From assembly GCF_026651855.1 (NCBI RefSeq), contig NZ_CP093280.1, positions 660,001 through 724,000 on the forward strand: DNA of 64,000 nucleotides, in the 5' to 3' direction. Position 1 is the first letter of the stretch. Each line of letters starts with the position of its first letter. A program made the position numbers and the translations under genes. Of this stretch, positions 10,311 through 19,781 are shown piece by piece. The notes beneath the pieces are model-generated. The model was given only the letters and a program-made list of their open reading frames with translations, was not told where the DNA came from and made no database searches. Source of the stretch: Pseudomonas silvicola (lineage in GTDB: Bacteria; Pseudomonadota; Gammaproteobacteria; Pseudomonadales; Pseudomonadaceae).

Positions 10311-10976
10311 ATGGCCTATCACTTCGACTTCAGCCCGGTTCTTGCCAACACCGACCTGCTGCTCAAAGGCGCGCTGTTCACCCTGGAGCTGACCGCGGTC
10401 GGCACCCTGCTCGGGGTAAGCCTGGGGGTACTGGGTGGCGTGGTGCGCGCCTGGAAGATCAAGCCTTTCGCGGGCATCTTCGGCGTTTACGTCGAGCTGA
10501 TCCGCAACACACCGTTTCTGGTGCAGCTGTTCTTCATTTTCTTCGGCCTGCCCTCACTGGGCGTGCAGATCAGCGAATGGCAGGCAGCCGTGCTGGCCAT
10601 GGTCGTCAACCTGGGGGCCTACAGCACAGAGATCATCCGTGCGGGCATTCAGGCCATTCCCCGCGGGCAACTGGAGGCGGCCGCGGCCCTGGCAATGAGC
10701 CGGGCGGAAGCCTTTCGCCATGTGGTGCTGGTACCCGCCCTGGGCAAGGTATGGCCGGCTTTGAGCAGCCAGATCATCATCGTCATGCTGGGTTCGGCGG
10801 TGTGCTCGCAGATCGCCACCCAAGAGCTGAGCTTCTACGCCAACTTCATTCAGTCACGTAACTTCCGCGCCTTTGAAACCTACGTGCTGACCACCCTGAT
10901 CTACCTGGCCATGTCCATGCTGATCCGCGCCCTGCTCAACTGGGCAGGGCGTCGCTACCTGGCAAGGAGCCGCTGA
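10311..10976 (+). CDS. Amino-acid ABC transporter permease, first subunit
   Basis: This HisM/HisQ-type inner-membrane permease has 221 residues and about five membrane segments. The RNTPFLVQLFFIFFG motif near 65 is typical of polar amino-acid permeases. The coupling loop that docks the ATPase is the EAAAALAMSRAEAFRHVVLP-like segment near 122-140. It starts 15 bases after the binding-protein gene, and its stop overlaps the next start as TGATG. It should form a heterodimer with the following permease. Confidence 0.92.
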   Translation: MAYHFDFSPVLANTDLLLKGALFTLELTAVGTLLGVSLGVLGGVVRAWKIKPFAGIFGVYVELIRNTPFLVQLFFIFFGLPSLGVQISEWQAAVLAMVVNLGAYSTEIIRAGIQAIPRGQLEAAAALAMSRAEAFRHVVLVPALGKVWPALSSQIIIVMLGSAVCSQIATQELSFYANFIQSRNFRAFETYVLTTLIYLAMSMLIRALLNWAGRRYLARSR

Positions 10977-11609
10977 TGGACTTCACCTTCTGGGATATCG
11001 TCCGCAACCTGCTCATTGGCCTGCAATGGACGCTGGCATTGAGCCTGGTGGCCTTTGTCGGCGGCGGGGTCATCGGCTTGCTGGTGATGACCCTGCGCAT
11101 CGCCGACAAGGCGCTGCCCCGCGGCATTGCCCGTGCCTATATCGAATTGTTCCAGGGCACCCCGCTGCTGATGCAATTGTTTCTGGTGTTCTTCGGAGTG
11201 GCCCTGCTGGGTATCGACATTTCGCCCTGGGCCGCCGCCGCGCTGGCGCTGACCCTGTTCACCAGTGCCTACCTGGCGGAGATCTGGCGCGGCTGTGTGG
11301 AGTCGATCGCCCATGGCCAGTGGGAAGCTTCGGCCAGCCTGGCCATGACGCCCTACGAGCAGTTGCGCCATGTCATCCTGCCCCAGGCCCTGCGCATCGC
11401 CGTGGCCCCCACCGTGGGCTTCTCGGTGCAGGTGGTCAAGGGCACGGCGGTGACCTCCATCATCGGCTTTACCGAACTGACCAAGACCGGCGGCATGCTC
11501 GCCAACGCCACCTTCGAACCCTTCACTGTCTACGGCCTGGTGGCACTGGGGTATTTCGCCCTGTGCTACCCGCTGTCGCTCAGCGCCCGCTACCTGGAAA
11601 GGAGACTGC

Positions 11610-11623
<14 letters not shown>
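10976..11623 (+). CDS. Amino-acid ABC transporter permease, second subunit
   Basis: The second HisM-type permease has 215 residues, with the same architecture as its neighbour: a FQGTPLLMQLFLVFFG motif near 58 and the ATPase-docking loop EASASLAMTPYEQLRHVILP near 120. The GGAGCC ribosome site lies in the end of the previous gene, and the start codon shares one base with that gene's stop. Its own 3' end overlaps the ATPase gene by 14 bases. The tight packing indicates one transcript and coupled translation. Confidence 0.92.
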
Positions 11624-12335
<712 letters not shown>

Positions 12336-12344
12336 GGCCATGCC

Positions 12345-12422
12345 GCTGCTTTCCCCGGCTTCGCCCGGTCGCACAGGCTCGGTCTGAAGCCTGTGGGGCC
12401 GGGTGACGCTGGGGAAGCAGGC
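12345..12422. repeat. REP-like palindrome
   Basis: GCTGCTTTCCCCGGCTTCGC...GCACAGGC (12345-12378) pairs with GCCTGTGGGG...GGGGAAGCAGGC (12389-12422) around a ten-base loop, with a few mismatches. It shares the CCTGTGGG / GGGGAAGC core with other palindromes in the window. It follows the transporter operon and may also end or protect its transcript. Confidence 0.75.
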
Positions 12423-12499
12423 ACCACCGAACCAAACGCGTTGGCGGCAGGGTTGGTTCGTGGCACGATGGCAGGGTTATCGACCGGGATCCTTACATC

Positions 12500-14002
12500 A
12501 TGCCGCAAGCCACCGCCAAGAACCTTTCCCTGATCGCCGCGATCGATCTGGGCTCGAACAGCTTTCATATGGTCGTGGCCAAGGCCCACCACACTGAAAT
12601 CCGCATTCTCGAGCGCCTGGGGGAGAAGGTTCAGCTGGCTGCCGGCATCGACGAGCAGCGCAACCTCGACGAAGAGTCGATGCAGCGCGGCCTGGACTGC
12701 TTGAAACGCTTCGCCCAACTGATCAACGGCCTGCCCCTGGGCGCGGTGCGCATCGTTGGCACCAACGCCCTGCGCGAAGCCCGCAACCGCGGCGACTTCA
12801 TCCGCCGCGCCGAAGAAATCCTCGGCCACCCCGTGGAGGTCATTTCCGGCCGCGAGGAAGCCCGCCTGATCTACCTGGGCGTGTCTCACACCCTGGCCGA
12901 CACCCCCGGCAAACGCCTGGTGGCCGACATCGGCGGCGGCAGTACCGAGTTCATCATCGGCCAGCGCTTCGAACCGCTGCTGCGCGAGAGCCTGCAGATG
13001 GGCTGCGTGAGCTTCACCCAGCGTTACTTCAAGGACGGCAAGATCACCCCGGCCCGCTACGCCCAGGCCTACACCGCGGCACGCCTGGAGATCATGAGCA
13101 TCGAGAATGCCCTGCACCGCCTGAGCTGGGACGAGGCCATCGGCTCGTCGGGCACCATCCGCGCCATCGGCCTGGCCCTGAAAGCCAACGGCCACGGCAG
13201 CGGCGAGGTGAACGCCGAAGGCCTGACCTGGCTCAAGCGCAAGCTGTTCAAGCTGGGCGAGGTCGACAAGATCGACTTCGACGGCATCAAGCCGGACCGC
13301 CGCTCGATCTTCCCGGCGGGCCTGGCCATTCTGGAGGCGATCTTCGACGCCCTGGAACTGCAGCGCATGGACCACTGCGAAGGCGCCTTGCGTGAAGGCG
13401 TGCTGTACGACCTGCTGGGCCGCCACCACCATGAAGACGTGCGCGAACGCACCCTCAGCTCGCTGATGGAACGCTACCACGTGGACCTGGAACAGGCTGC
13501 CCGCGTCGAGCGCAAGGCCCTGCACGCGTTTGACCAGGTAGCGGCCGACTGGGGCCTGGAGGAAGGGGTATGGCGCGAATTGCTGAGCTGGGCCGCCAAG
13601 GTGCATGAAGTGGGCCTGGACATCGCCCACTACCACTACCACAAGCACGGTGCCTACCTGATCGAGCACTCGGACCTGGCCGGTTTCTCCCGCGAAGACC
13701 AGCAGATGCTGGCCCTGCTGGTGCGTGGCCACCGTCGCAACATTCCCAGGGACAAGTTCGCCGAGTTCGGCGAGGAAGGCCGGCAACTGATTCGCCTGTG
13801 CGTGCTGCTGCGCTTTGCGATCCTGTTCCACCATATCCGTGGCACCCAGGAAATGCCGGCCGTGAAACTCTACGCCGGGGAAAACAGCCTGGAAGTGGAG
13901 TTCCCCACTGGCTGGCTGGACGAGAACCAGCTGACCCAGGCCGACTTCGCGCTGGAAGCGGAATGGCTGACCCGGGTAAACATGACCCTTACCGTACGGT
14001 AA
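12500..14002 (+). CDS. ppx: Exopolyphosphatase
   Basis: Ppx removes phosphate from the ends of inorganic polyphosphate, and related enzymes hydrolyse pppGpp. The 500-residue length matches E. coli Ppx. The actin-like fold shows [15 protein letters not shown] near 15-29, [14 protein letters not shown] near 144 and [10 protein letters not shown] near 216. A C-terminal HD-like helical domain has [20 protein letters not shown] near 370. The gene converges on ppk, and the two coding regions overlap by 14 bases inside a perfect palindrome, so both proteins end in LTVR. Regulation is not visible; the REP-like hairpin lies just upstream. Confidence 0.96.
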   Translation: MPQATAKNLSLIAAIDLGSNSFHMVVAKAHHTEIRILERLGEKVQLAAGIDEQRNLDEESMQRGLDCLKRFAQLINGLPLGAVRIVGTNALREARNRGDFIRRAEEILGHPVEVISGREEARLIYLGVSHTLADTPGKRLVADIGGGSTEFIIGQRFEPLLRESLQMGCVSFTQRYFKDGKITPARYAQAYTAARLEIMSIENALHRLSWDEAIGSSGTIRAIGLALKANGHGSGEVNAEGLTWLKRKLFKLGEVDKIDFDGIKPDRRSIFPAGLAILEAIFDALELQRMDHCEGALREGVLYDLLGRHHHEDVRERTLSSLMERYHVDLEQAARVERKALHAFDQVAADWGLEEGVWRELLSWAAKVHEVGLDIAHYHYHKHGAYLIEHSDLAGFSREDQQMLALLVRGHRRNIPRDKFAEFGEEGRQLIRLCVLLRFAILFHHIRGTQEMPAVKLYAGENSLEVEFPTGWLDENQLTQADFALEAEWLTRVNMTLTVR

Positions 14003-14003
14003 G
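13988..14003. repeat. Perfect 16-bp palindrome at the shared ppx/ppk 3' end
   Basis: CTTACCGTACGGTAAG equals its own reverse complement. On each strand it encodes Leu-Thr-Val-Arg-stop in the frame of the gene read there. Confidence 0.95.
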
Positions 14004-16214
14004 AATCGGGATGCTCAGGCGCTCGAGCAGCGTGTCCTGGGCGCTGCGCGGGTTCTGGTTGCCGGTGGGCGAGCTGCGCACGTAGCGGCCGTCGGGCTGC
14101 AGGATCCAGGAGTGGGTGTTGTCGGTCAGATAGCTTTCCAGCTCCTTCTTCACCCGCAGAATCAGCTTCTTGCCCTCTACCGGGAAACAGGTCTCCACGC
14201 GCTTGTCCAGGTTGCGCTCCATCCAGTCGGCGCTGGACAGGAACATCTGCTCCTCGCCGCCGTTCAGGAAGTAGAACACCCGGGTGTGCTCCAGGAAGCG
14301 GCCGATGATCGAGCGTACCTGGATGTTATGCGACACCCCGGCGATGCCCGGGCGCAGGCAGCACATGCCACGCACCACCAGGTCGATACGCACGCCCGAC
14401 TGGCTGGCCTTGTACAGCGCGCGGATGATCTTGGGATCGGTCAGCGAGTTGAACTTGGCGATGATGTGCGCGGGCTTGCCTTCCAGGGCGAACTGGGTTT
14501 CGCGCTGGATCATGTCCAGCATGCCTTTCTTCAGGGTGAACGGCGCATGCAGCAGCTTCTTCATGCGCAAGGTCTTGCCCATGCCGATCAGCTGGCTGAA
14601 CAGCTTGCCCACGTCTTCGCACAGGGCGTCGTCGGAGGTCAGCAGGCTGTAGTCGGTGTACAGGCGCGCGTTGCCGGCGTGATAGTTGCCGGTACCCAGG
14701 TGGGCGTAACGCACGATCTCACCGGCTTCGCGGCGCAGAATCAGCATCATCTTGGCGTGGGTCTTGAAGCCCACCACACCGTAGATCACCACGGCACCGG
14801 CCGCCTGCAGGCGGCTGGCCATCTGCAGGTTGGACTCTTCGTCGAAACGGGCGCGCAGCTCGATGACCGCGGTCACCTCCTTACCGTTGCGCGCGGCATC
14901 CACCAGCGCGTCGACGATTTCCGAGTTGGCGCCGCTGCGGTACAGGGTCTGGCGCACCGCCAGCACGTGCGGGTCCTTGGCCGCCTGGCGCAACAGGTCG
15001 ACCACCGGAGTGAACGACTCGAAGGGGTGCAGCAACAGGATGTCCTGCTTGCTGATCACGCTGAAGATGTTCTCGCTGTTCTGCAGCAGCTTGGGAATCG
15101 CTGGCGTGAACGGCTTGTATTGCAGCTCGGGGTGGCTGTCCAGCCCGGTGATGCTGAACAGGCGCGTGAGGTTGACCGGGCCATTGACCTGGTACAGCTC
15201 CGACTCGGCCAGGCTGAACTGCTTGAGCAGGTAGTCCGACAGGTGTTTGGGGCAGGTATCGGCGACTTCCAGGCGCACGGCGTCACCGTAGCGGCGCGAA
15301 AACAGCTCGCCACGCAGGGCGCGGGCCAGGTCTTCGACGTCTTCGGTGTCCACGGCCAGGTCGGCGTTTCGGGTCAGGCGGAACTGGTAGCAGCCCTTCA
15401 CCTTCATGCCCTGGAACAGGTCATCGGCGTGGGCATGGATCATCGACGACAGGAACACGTAGTTGTCGCCAGGGCCACTGACGTCTTCGGGCACGCGAAT
15501 AACCCGCGGCAGCAGGCGCGGCGCGGGAATGATCGCCAGGCCCGAGTCGCGGCCGAAGGCGTCGATGCCTTCCAGCTCGACGATGAAGTTCAGGCTCTTG
15601 TTCACCAGCAACGGGAACGGGTGCGTCGGGTCGAGCCCGATGGGGGTGATGATCGGCGCGATCTCGTCGCGGAAATAGCGACGCACCCAGGTCTTGAGCT
15701 TGGTGGTCCAGTGGCGGCGACGAATGAAGCGCACCTGATGCTTTTCCAGCTCCGGCAACAGGATGTCATTGAGAATCGCGTACTGGCGGTCCACATGGCC
15801 GTGTACCAGTTCGCTGATGCGTGCCAGCGCCTGGTGCGGCTGCAGGCCATCGGCGCCAGCCTGTTCACGGGCGAAGGTGATCTGCTTCTTCAGGCCCGCC
15901 ACGCGGATCTCGAAGAACTCGTCCAGGTTGCTGGAGAAGATCAGCAGGAACTTCAGGCGTTCCAGCAGCGGGTAAGACTCATCCAGGGCCTGTTCCAGCA
16001 CGCGGATGTTGAACTGCAACTGCGACAGCTCGCGGTGGATATACAGGCTGCTGTCATCCAGGCCCGGCACGGGAATGGGTGCCGGCGGGGTGGTTGTGGT
16101 GGTTTCCGTCACCGGCGCTTCCACGGGCTCCATGGCCGGCGGGGTCTCGATGACCTGCTCCAGCACGGGCTGCGCTTCTTTCACGGCGTTTTCGTGAAGT
16201 CCTTCGTTATTCAT
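13989..16214 (-). CDS. ppk: Polyphosphate kinase 1
   Basis: Ppk1 reversibly makes polyphosphate from ATP at the inner membrane side and supports stationary-phase survival and stress tolerance. The product has 741 residues. The N-terminal 50 residues are low-complexity and rich in Pro, Glu and Thr, an extension beyond the usual core. The core then starts at [20 protein letters not shown]. The catalytic region shows [11 protein letters not shown] with the autophosphorylated His, and the other motifs [10 protein letters not shown] and RGMCCLRPG are present. The stop overlaps ppx. A candidate Pho box and -10 lie about 230-260 bases upstream of the start, suggesting PhoB control. Confidence 0.97.
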   Translation of the reverse strand: MNNEGLHENAVKEAQPVLEQVIETPPAMEPVEAPVTETTTTTPPAPIPVPGLDDSSLYIHRELSQLQFNIRVLEQALDESYPLLERLKFLLIFSSNLDEFFEIRVAGLKKQITFAREQAGADGLQPHQALARISELVHGHVDRQYAILNDILLPELEKHQVRFIRRRHWTTKLKTWVRRYFRDEIAPIITPIGLDPTHPFPLLVNKSLNFIVELEGIDAFGRDSGLAIIPAPRLLPRVIRVPEDVSGPGDNYVFLSSMIHAHADDLFQGMKVKGCYQFRLTRNADLAVDTEDVEDLARALRGELFSRRYGDAVRLEVADTCPKHLSDYLLKQFSLAESELYQVNGPVNLTRLFSITGLDSHPELQYKPFTPAIPKLLQNSENIFSVISKQDILLLHPFESFTPVVDLLRQAAKDPHVLAVRQTLYRSGANSEIVDALVDAARNGKEVTAVIELRARFDEESNLQMASRLQAAGAVVIYGVVGFKTHAKMMLILRREAGEIVRYAHLGTGNYHAGNARLYTDYSLLTSDDALCEDVGKLFSQLIGMGKTLRMKKLLHAPFTLKKGMLDMIQRETQFALEGKPAHIIAKFNSLTDPKIIRALYKASQSGVRIDLVVRGMCCLRPGIAGVSHNIQVRSIIGRFLEHTRVFYFLNGGEEQMFLSSADWMERNLDKRVETCFPVEGKKLILRVKKELESYLTDNTHSWILQPDGRYVRSSPTGNQNPRSAQDTLLERLSIPILTVR

Positions 16215-16609
16215 CTAGCGTTCCTGAAGGGCTCAATTGCCCTCTCATTCAGTTGAGCGGCACGGTTTGCGAATCAGGTGAGGATGCCATTGGCACGATC
16301 ATATCGTCGACAGTGTCTTCACAAGCACTGACGAGGCGGGACGCCAACTCATCACACTGACGGTGGCTGGGGGGCAGGCGCAGGGCGCGGGCACGGCTCA
16401 CGGCAGACTCCTGGGCCCACGCGTGCGGGCCAGCGCGACAGTTATAAGCCGCCATTATGACGGTTGCATGACACTCCTGCGTCAGCCCCCTCGCAGACAG
16501 CTTTCAGCATTGTCAATCTGCTGGCTGTTCACGTCGAGACACATTTCGACACTTTCACGAATGGCCGCGACGGGTTAGGCTGCGCGTTCATTTCGCCAGC
16601 ATCCAGACA
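16215..16609. other. ppk / dedA divergent intergenic region
   Basis: These 395 bases contain the ppk leader, with a small hairpin AGGGC-TCAATT-GCCCT at 16228-16243, and the candidate PhoB-dependent promoter at 16441-16474. An open frame of 68 codons on the minus strand (16249-16455) is present, but its start would lie at or upstream of the predicted transcript start and it resembles no known protein. Nothing else was recognised. Confidence 0.5.
16441..16474 (-). promoter_or_regulatory. Candidate Pho box and -10 element for ppk
   Basis: Read on the minus strand, GTGTCAT-GCAA-CCGTCAT (16474 to 16457) is two CTGTCAT-like heptamers with 11-base periodicity; each matches the Pho-box consensus at six of seven positions. 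Exactly ten bases further on lies TATAAC (16446-16441), a good -10. This is the geometry of PhoB-activated promoters, and it points at ppk. Confidence 0.62.
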
Positions 16610-17194
16610 ATGCTCCAACAATTTCTGCAGGATTTCGGCTACCTGGCCCTGTTCCTTGGTACGTTTTTCGAAGGCGAGACGATTCTGGTCCTGGCCGGGT
16701 TTCTTGCGTTCCGCGGTTACATGGACATCAACCTGGTGGTGGTGGTTGCCTTCCTGGGCAGCTACGCCGGTGACCAGCTGTGGTATTTCCTGGGGCGCAA
16801 GCACGGGCGCAAACTGCTGGCCCGCAAGCCGCGCTGGCAGCTCATGGGCGACCGGGCGCTGGAGCATATCCGCAAGCACCCGGATATCTGGGTGCTGAGC
16901 TTTCGCTTCGTCTATGGCCTGCGCACCGTGATGCCGGTGGCCATCGGCCTGTCCGGTTACCCGCCCAGGCGCTACCTGCTGCTCAACGGTATCGGCGCCA
17001 TTGTCTGGGCCACGGTACTGGCCTTGGCGGCGTACCACTTCGGGGCGATTCTTGAAGGCCTGCTGGGCAACATCAAGAAGTACGAACTGTGGGTGCTCGG
17101 CGCGCTGCTGTTGCTCGGTGGCGCGCTGTGGCTGCGCCGGCGCATCAAGGCCGCGCGGGTGGCACGCAAGACCGCCAGCCAGCACGCAGACTGA
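16610..17194 (+). CDS. DedA-family (SNARE-associated/VTT) inner-membrane protein
   Basis: The product has 194 residues with several membrane segments. The VTT-domain signature is visible: GYLALFLGTFFEGETILVLAG near 9-29, GDQLWYFLGRKHG near 52-64, and FRFVYGLRTVMPVAIGLSG near 95-113 with the conserved Arg and Gly. DedA proteins support membrane potential and recycling of undecaprenyl-phosphate or phospholipids; the exact role is unknown. The ATG at 16610 directly starts the domain. The gene is divergent from ppk and 82 bases before elbB. Confidence 0.88.
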   Translation: MLQQFLQDFGYLALFLGTFFEGETILVLAGFLAFRGYMDINLVVVVAFLGSYAGDQLWYFLGRKHGRKLLARKPRWQLMGDRALEHIRKHPDIWVLSFRFVYGLRTVMPVAIGLSGYPPRRYLLLNGIGAIVWATVLALAAYHFGAILEGLLGNIKKYELWVLGALLLLGGALWLRRRIKAARVARKTASQHAD

Positions 17195-17276
17195 AACCCG
17201 CTGAACCCAGCGCCTCCCTGGTGATCCATGTACTGATAAGCTCAGATACACAGACACAGCCCAGGGAGAATCGAGC

Positions 17277-17930
17277 ATGGCCAAGAAAGTTGCAGTGATC
17301 CTGTCCGGCTGCGGGGTATACGACGGCGCAGAGATCCACGAAAGCGTGATCACGCTGTTGCGCCTCAACCAGCGCGGCGCCCAGGTGCAATGCTTTGCGC
17401 CGAACATCGACCAGATGCACGTGATCAACCACCTCACCGGCGAAGAAATGCCCGAGACCCGCAACGTGCTGGTCGAGTCAGCCCGCATCGCCCGGGGCGA
17501 GGTCAGGGACCTGGCGGATGCGGACGTCGACAGCTTCGATGCGCTGATCGTGCCCGGTGGTTTTGGCGCCGCCAAGAACCTCTCCAACTTCGCCACCCAA
17601 GGCGCCGCCTGCACGGTAAACCCGCAGTTGCTGGAACTGGCCGAAGCCTTCGCCGAAGCCGGCAAGCCAGTGGGGCTGATCTGCATTTCCCCGGCCCTGG
17701 CGGCCAAGATCTACGGCCCTGGCGTGAAGTGCACCATTGGCAGCGATGAAGAAACGGCCAAGGCCATCGACAAGATGGGTGGCACCCATGAGCCGTGCCC
17801 GGTGAGCGACATCGTCGAAGACACCGCCCGCAAGCTGGTAAGCACCCCGGCGTACATGAGCGCCAAGTCCATCGGCGAGGCAGCCGAGGGTATCAACAAG
17901 TTGGTGGACCGGGTGCTGGAGCTAGCCTGA
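17277..17930 (+). CDS. elbB: ElbB glyoxalase (isoprenoid biosynthesis protein ElbB-like)
   Basis: This is a DJ-1/PfpI-superfamily protein of 217 residues. The E. coli homologue has weak glyoxalase activity and a historical link to isoprenoid synthesis. The start MAKKVAVILSGCGVYDGAEI is the family's typical opening. The nucleophile elbow is GLICISPALA, with Cys near 135, and the acidic partner lies in DGAEIHES. A GGGAGAA ribosome site precedes the ATG. The gene converges on the DUF188 gene. A GACCGC/GCGGTC stem (17943-17968) overlaps that gene's stop and might aid termination. Confidence 0.9.
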   Translation: MAKKVAVILSGCGVYDGAEIHESVITLLRLNQRGAQVQCFAPNIDQMHVINHLTGEEMPETRNVLVESARIARGEVRDLADADVDSFDALIVPGGFGAAKNLSNFATQGAACTVNPQLLELAEAFAEAGKPVGLICISPALAAKIYGPGVKCTIGSDEETAKAIDKMGGTHEPCPVSDIVEDTARKLVSTPAYMSAKSIGEAAEGINKLVDRVLELA

Positions 17931-17966
17931 TCCCACCTGACAGACCGCGGCACCTGCTTCCTGCGG

Positions 17967-18419
17967 TCAGGCCCTGGCCAAGCGCGTGAGAATACGGTCC
18001 AGGCTGTTGGCGAAGGCCTGCTTGTCCTTGTCGCTGTAACCGGCCTGGCCGCCCCCTACCTGCCCCTGCTCCCGCAGGTCGGTGAACAGGTTGCGCACCG
18101 CCAGGCGCTCACCCATGTTCCGTTCGTCAAACTCCTTGCCGCGCGGGTCCAGGCAGGCAACGCCCTTTTTCACCAGGCGGTCGGCCAACGGCACATCGCT
18201 GCAGATCACCAATTCACCCGGCACGGCATGCTCCACCAGGTAATCATCGGCGGCGTCCGGCCCGGCGGGCACCACTACCAGCTTCACACAGGCGAACGCC
18301 GGCTTGATCAGCGGCACACCCGCCACCATCAACACGTCGAACTGACGCTTCAGGGCAAACTTGATGACTTGGTCCTTCGCTGCCTTGGGGCAAGCATCGG
18401 CATCAATCCAGACACGCAT
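17967..18419 (-). CDS. DUF188 / UPF0178 (YaiI-like) protein
   Basis: This conserved cytoplasmic protein of about 150 residues has a PIN-like nuclease fold suspected from the family. The hallmark N-terminus MRVWIDADACPKAAKD contains paired acidic residues. VVVPAGPDAADDYLVEHA and VICSDVPLADRLVKKGV are the other conserved blocks. The start at 18419 gives the usual family length. An ATG four codons upstream (18431) is also possible, and the longer frame back to 18527 is not supported. Molecular function is unknown. It is divergent from the lipoprotein gene. Confidence 0.88.
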   Translation of the reverse strand: MRVWIDADACPKAAKDQVIKFALKRQFDVLMVAGVPLIKPAFACVKLVVVPAGPDAADDYLVEHAVPGELVICSDVPLADRLVKKGVACLDPRGKEFDERNMGERLAVRNLFTDLREQGQVGGGQAGYSDKDKQAFANSLDRILTRLARA

Positions 18420-18522
18420 GGGGCTACTCATTGCAGTGGTGAAAACGGGCGTCAGTGTACGCCAGGCCAGCCGTGCGGCGCCGGAAAACCTGGACGCGAA
18501 TGACCGCCGAGCAATTAAATAG

Positions 18523-18551
18523 TTCACTAAAAAGTTAGGTTTGGTTACAAT
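18523..18551 (+). promoter_or_regulatory. Candidate sigma-70 promoter for the lipoprotein/DUF5384 pair
   Basis: TTCACT (18523-18528) and TACAAT (18546-18551) are spaced by 17 bases, and the -10 is extended by TG one base before TT. The predicted start is near 18558, about 110 bases before the lipoprotein ATG. Confidence 0.5.
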
Positions 18552-18561
18552 TTACTGATGT

Positions 18562-18582
18562 CAATTTGACACTCTCAAATTG
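18562..18582. promoter_or_regulatory. Perfect inverted repeat in the lipoprotein leader
   Basis: CAATTTGA-CACTC-TCAAATTG has eight-base perfect arms just downstream of the predicted transcription start. It could be an operator or a leader hairpin. Confidence 0.45.
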
Positions 18583-18669
18583 TGAAACCAATCGATTTCA
18601 TTGCGTGGCAAGACCGATGGGCGCAAGGAAGCCGTAATAAACCTCAATGGATGTAAGGAAGTTTTGTTC

Positions 18670-19176
18670 ATGTTCAAGCAAACCATGGCTGTCCTGTCCC
18701 TCGCCACGTTGCTGGCCGGCTGCCAGGCCACTGGCGAGGATTACCAGGCCGATGTATTCGACGCCAGCCAGGTAAACACCAAGACCCCTGCCCGGACCGT
18801 ACAGATCCTGACCGTATCGCCTACCAAGATCAAAGTCAGCAACGCCAAGAACCGCCAGACCGCCCAAGTGGTCGGTGGCCTGCTGGGCGCAGTCGGCGGC
18901 GGCGCCCTGGGTGCCGGCCACAACCGTGATACCGCTCTGGTTGGCGCGGTCGGTGGCGGCGCGGCAGGTGCTCTGGCCGGTTCCATGGTCAGCGAAAGCA
19001 GCCTGGTACCCGGTGTACTGATCGGCTACTCGGAAGAAGGCAAGATCTACACCTCTGCCCAGGTCGGCAAGCCATGCCAGTTCACCCCAGGCAGCATCTC
19101 GCTGATGGTCATGATGCTCAACAACGAAACACGCATCCAGCCAAACGCCACCTGCCCTGAACCTGCCAAAGGCTGA
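18670..19176 (+). CDS. Glycine-zipper outer-membrane lipoprotein, SlyB-like
   Basis: The 168-residue precursor has a lipoprotein signal peptide (MFKQTMAVLSLATLLAGC; lipobox LLAGC, acylated Cys at 18). A glycine-zipper segment runs from about 72 to 105 (VVGGLLGAVGGGALGAG then VGAVGGGAAGALAG), and a small beta-rich tail has a second Cys pair. This layout matches SlyB/Pcp-type envelope lipoproteins. The start at 18670 follows TAAGGAAG with suitable spacing; the 23 upstream codons are not signal-like. It lies eight bases before the DUF5384 gene, with which it should be cotranscribed. Confidence 0.87.
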   Translation: MFKQTMAVLSLATLLAGCQATGEDYQADVFDASQVNTKTPARTVQILTVSPTKIKVSNAKNRQTAQVVGGLLGAVGGGALGAGHNRDTALVGAVGGGAAGALAGSMVSESSLVPGVLIGYSEEGKIYTSAQVGKPCQFTPGSISLMVMMLNNETRIQPNATCPEPAKG

Positions 19177-19184
19177 AGCTGAAC

Positions 19185-19715
19185 ATGAACCGCACACTCA
19201 TTGCCTTGACCCTGTCGCTGCTGGCCGCCCAGGCCGATGCCGGGCAATTCGATCAGCTGCGCCAGATTGAAGTCCAGCAACAGCAAGTGGAAGCCGCCCA
19301 GCAGGCCGCCTACCAGCGCCAGTGGGAAGAGCAGCAGGCCAAGGCCCAGGCTCGCGAAGACGCCAACCGCCGCGCCCGTGCCGCCGCCCAGGCGCGCGCT
19401 GCCGAGCAGGCCGCCTCTGAACGCAAGGCCGTGGCCCAGGAAAACACTCGCCTGCGTACCCGTGCCGAGCAGCAGGAAGACGAAGACCGCGCCCTGGAAA
19501 TCGAAGAGCGCAAGCTCAAGCTGCAAGCGATGAAAGCCAAGGCCGACCGTGCCAACGACTACATCGACGCCGAACTGCGCAGCAGCGCAGCCCAGACCGA
19601 CGTGGTGCAGTCCAAGGCCGACGCCACGCGCAACGTCAGCTCGGGCACCAAAGCGTTGCTGGAAGACACCGGCAAGGCCGACGTGAACCGGTCGAACAAA
19701 CTGTTCGGCAACTGA
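19185..19715 (+). CDS. Periplasmic coiled-coil protein, DUF5384 type
   Basis: The product has 176 residues: a signal peptide (MNRTLIALTLSLLAAQADA), then a long charged helix rich in Gln, Ala, Glu and Arg from about 25 to 125, predicted as coiled coil. A short polar tail ends in NRSNKLFGN. This fits the DUF5384 family of pseudomonads, which has no known function. It is eight bases downstream of the glycine-zipper lipoprotein gene and followed by a strong bidirectional terminator. A joint envelope role of the two is possible but only inferred. Confidence 0.8.
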   Translation: MNRTLIALTLSLLAAQADAGQFDQLRQIEVQQQQVEAAQQAAYQRQWEEQQAKAQAREDANRRARAAAQARAAEQAASERKAVAQENTRLRTRAEQQEDEDRALEIEERKLKLQAMKAKADRANDYIDAELRSSAAQTDVVQSKADATRNVSSGTKALLEDTGKADVNRSNKLFGN

Positions 19716-19729
19716 AACGCCCCGCGATG

Positions 19730-19758
19730 AAAAAACCCACCATCAGGTGGGTTTTTTT
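19730..19758. terminator. Bidirectional rho-independent terminator
   Basis: CCCACC (19736-19741) and GGTGGG (19746-19751) form a stem flanked by six A on the left and seven T on the right. It serves the DUF5384 gene on plus and the LysE gene on minus. Confidence 0.93.
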
Positions 19759-19781
19759 ATGGAGCCGAAAGAATGCAGGGG

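Noticed and set aside
14112..16256. 714-codon open frame on the plus strand opposite ppk
   Set aside because: It is a shadow of ppk codon bias in GC-rich DNA; the composition (Gln, His, Val, Ala rich) is typical of antisense frames and the ppk motifs on the other strand are unmistakable.
16249..16455. 68-codon minus-strand frame upstream of ppk
   Set aside because: There is no family resemblance or clear ribosome site, and the predicted PhoB-type promoter would start transcription inside it.
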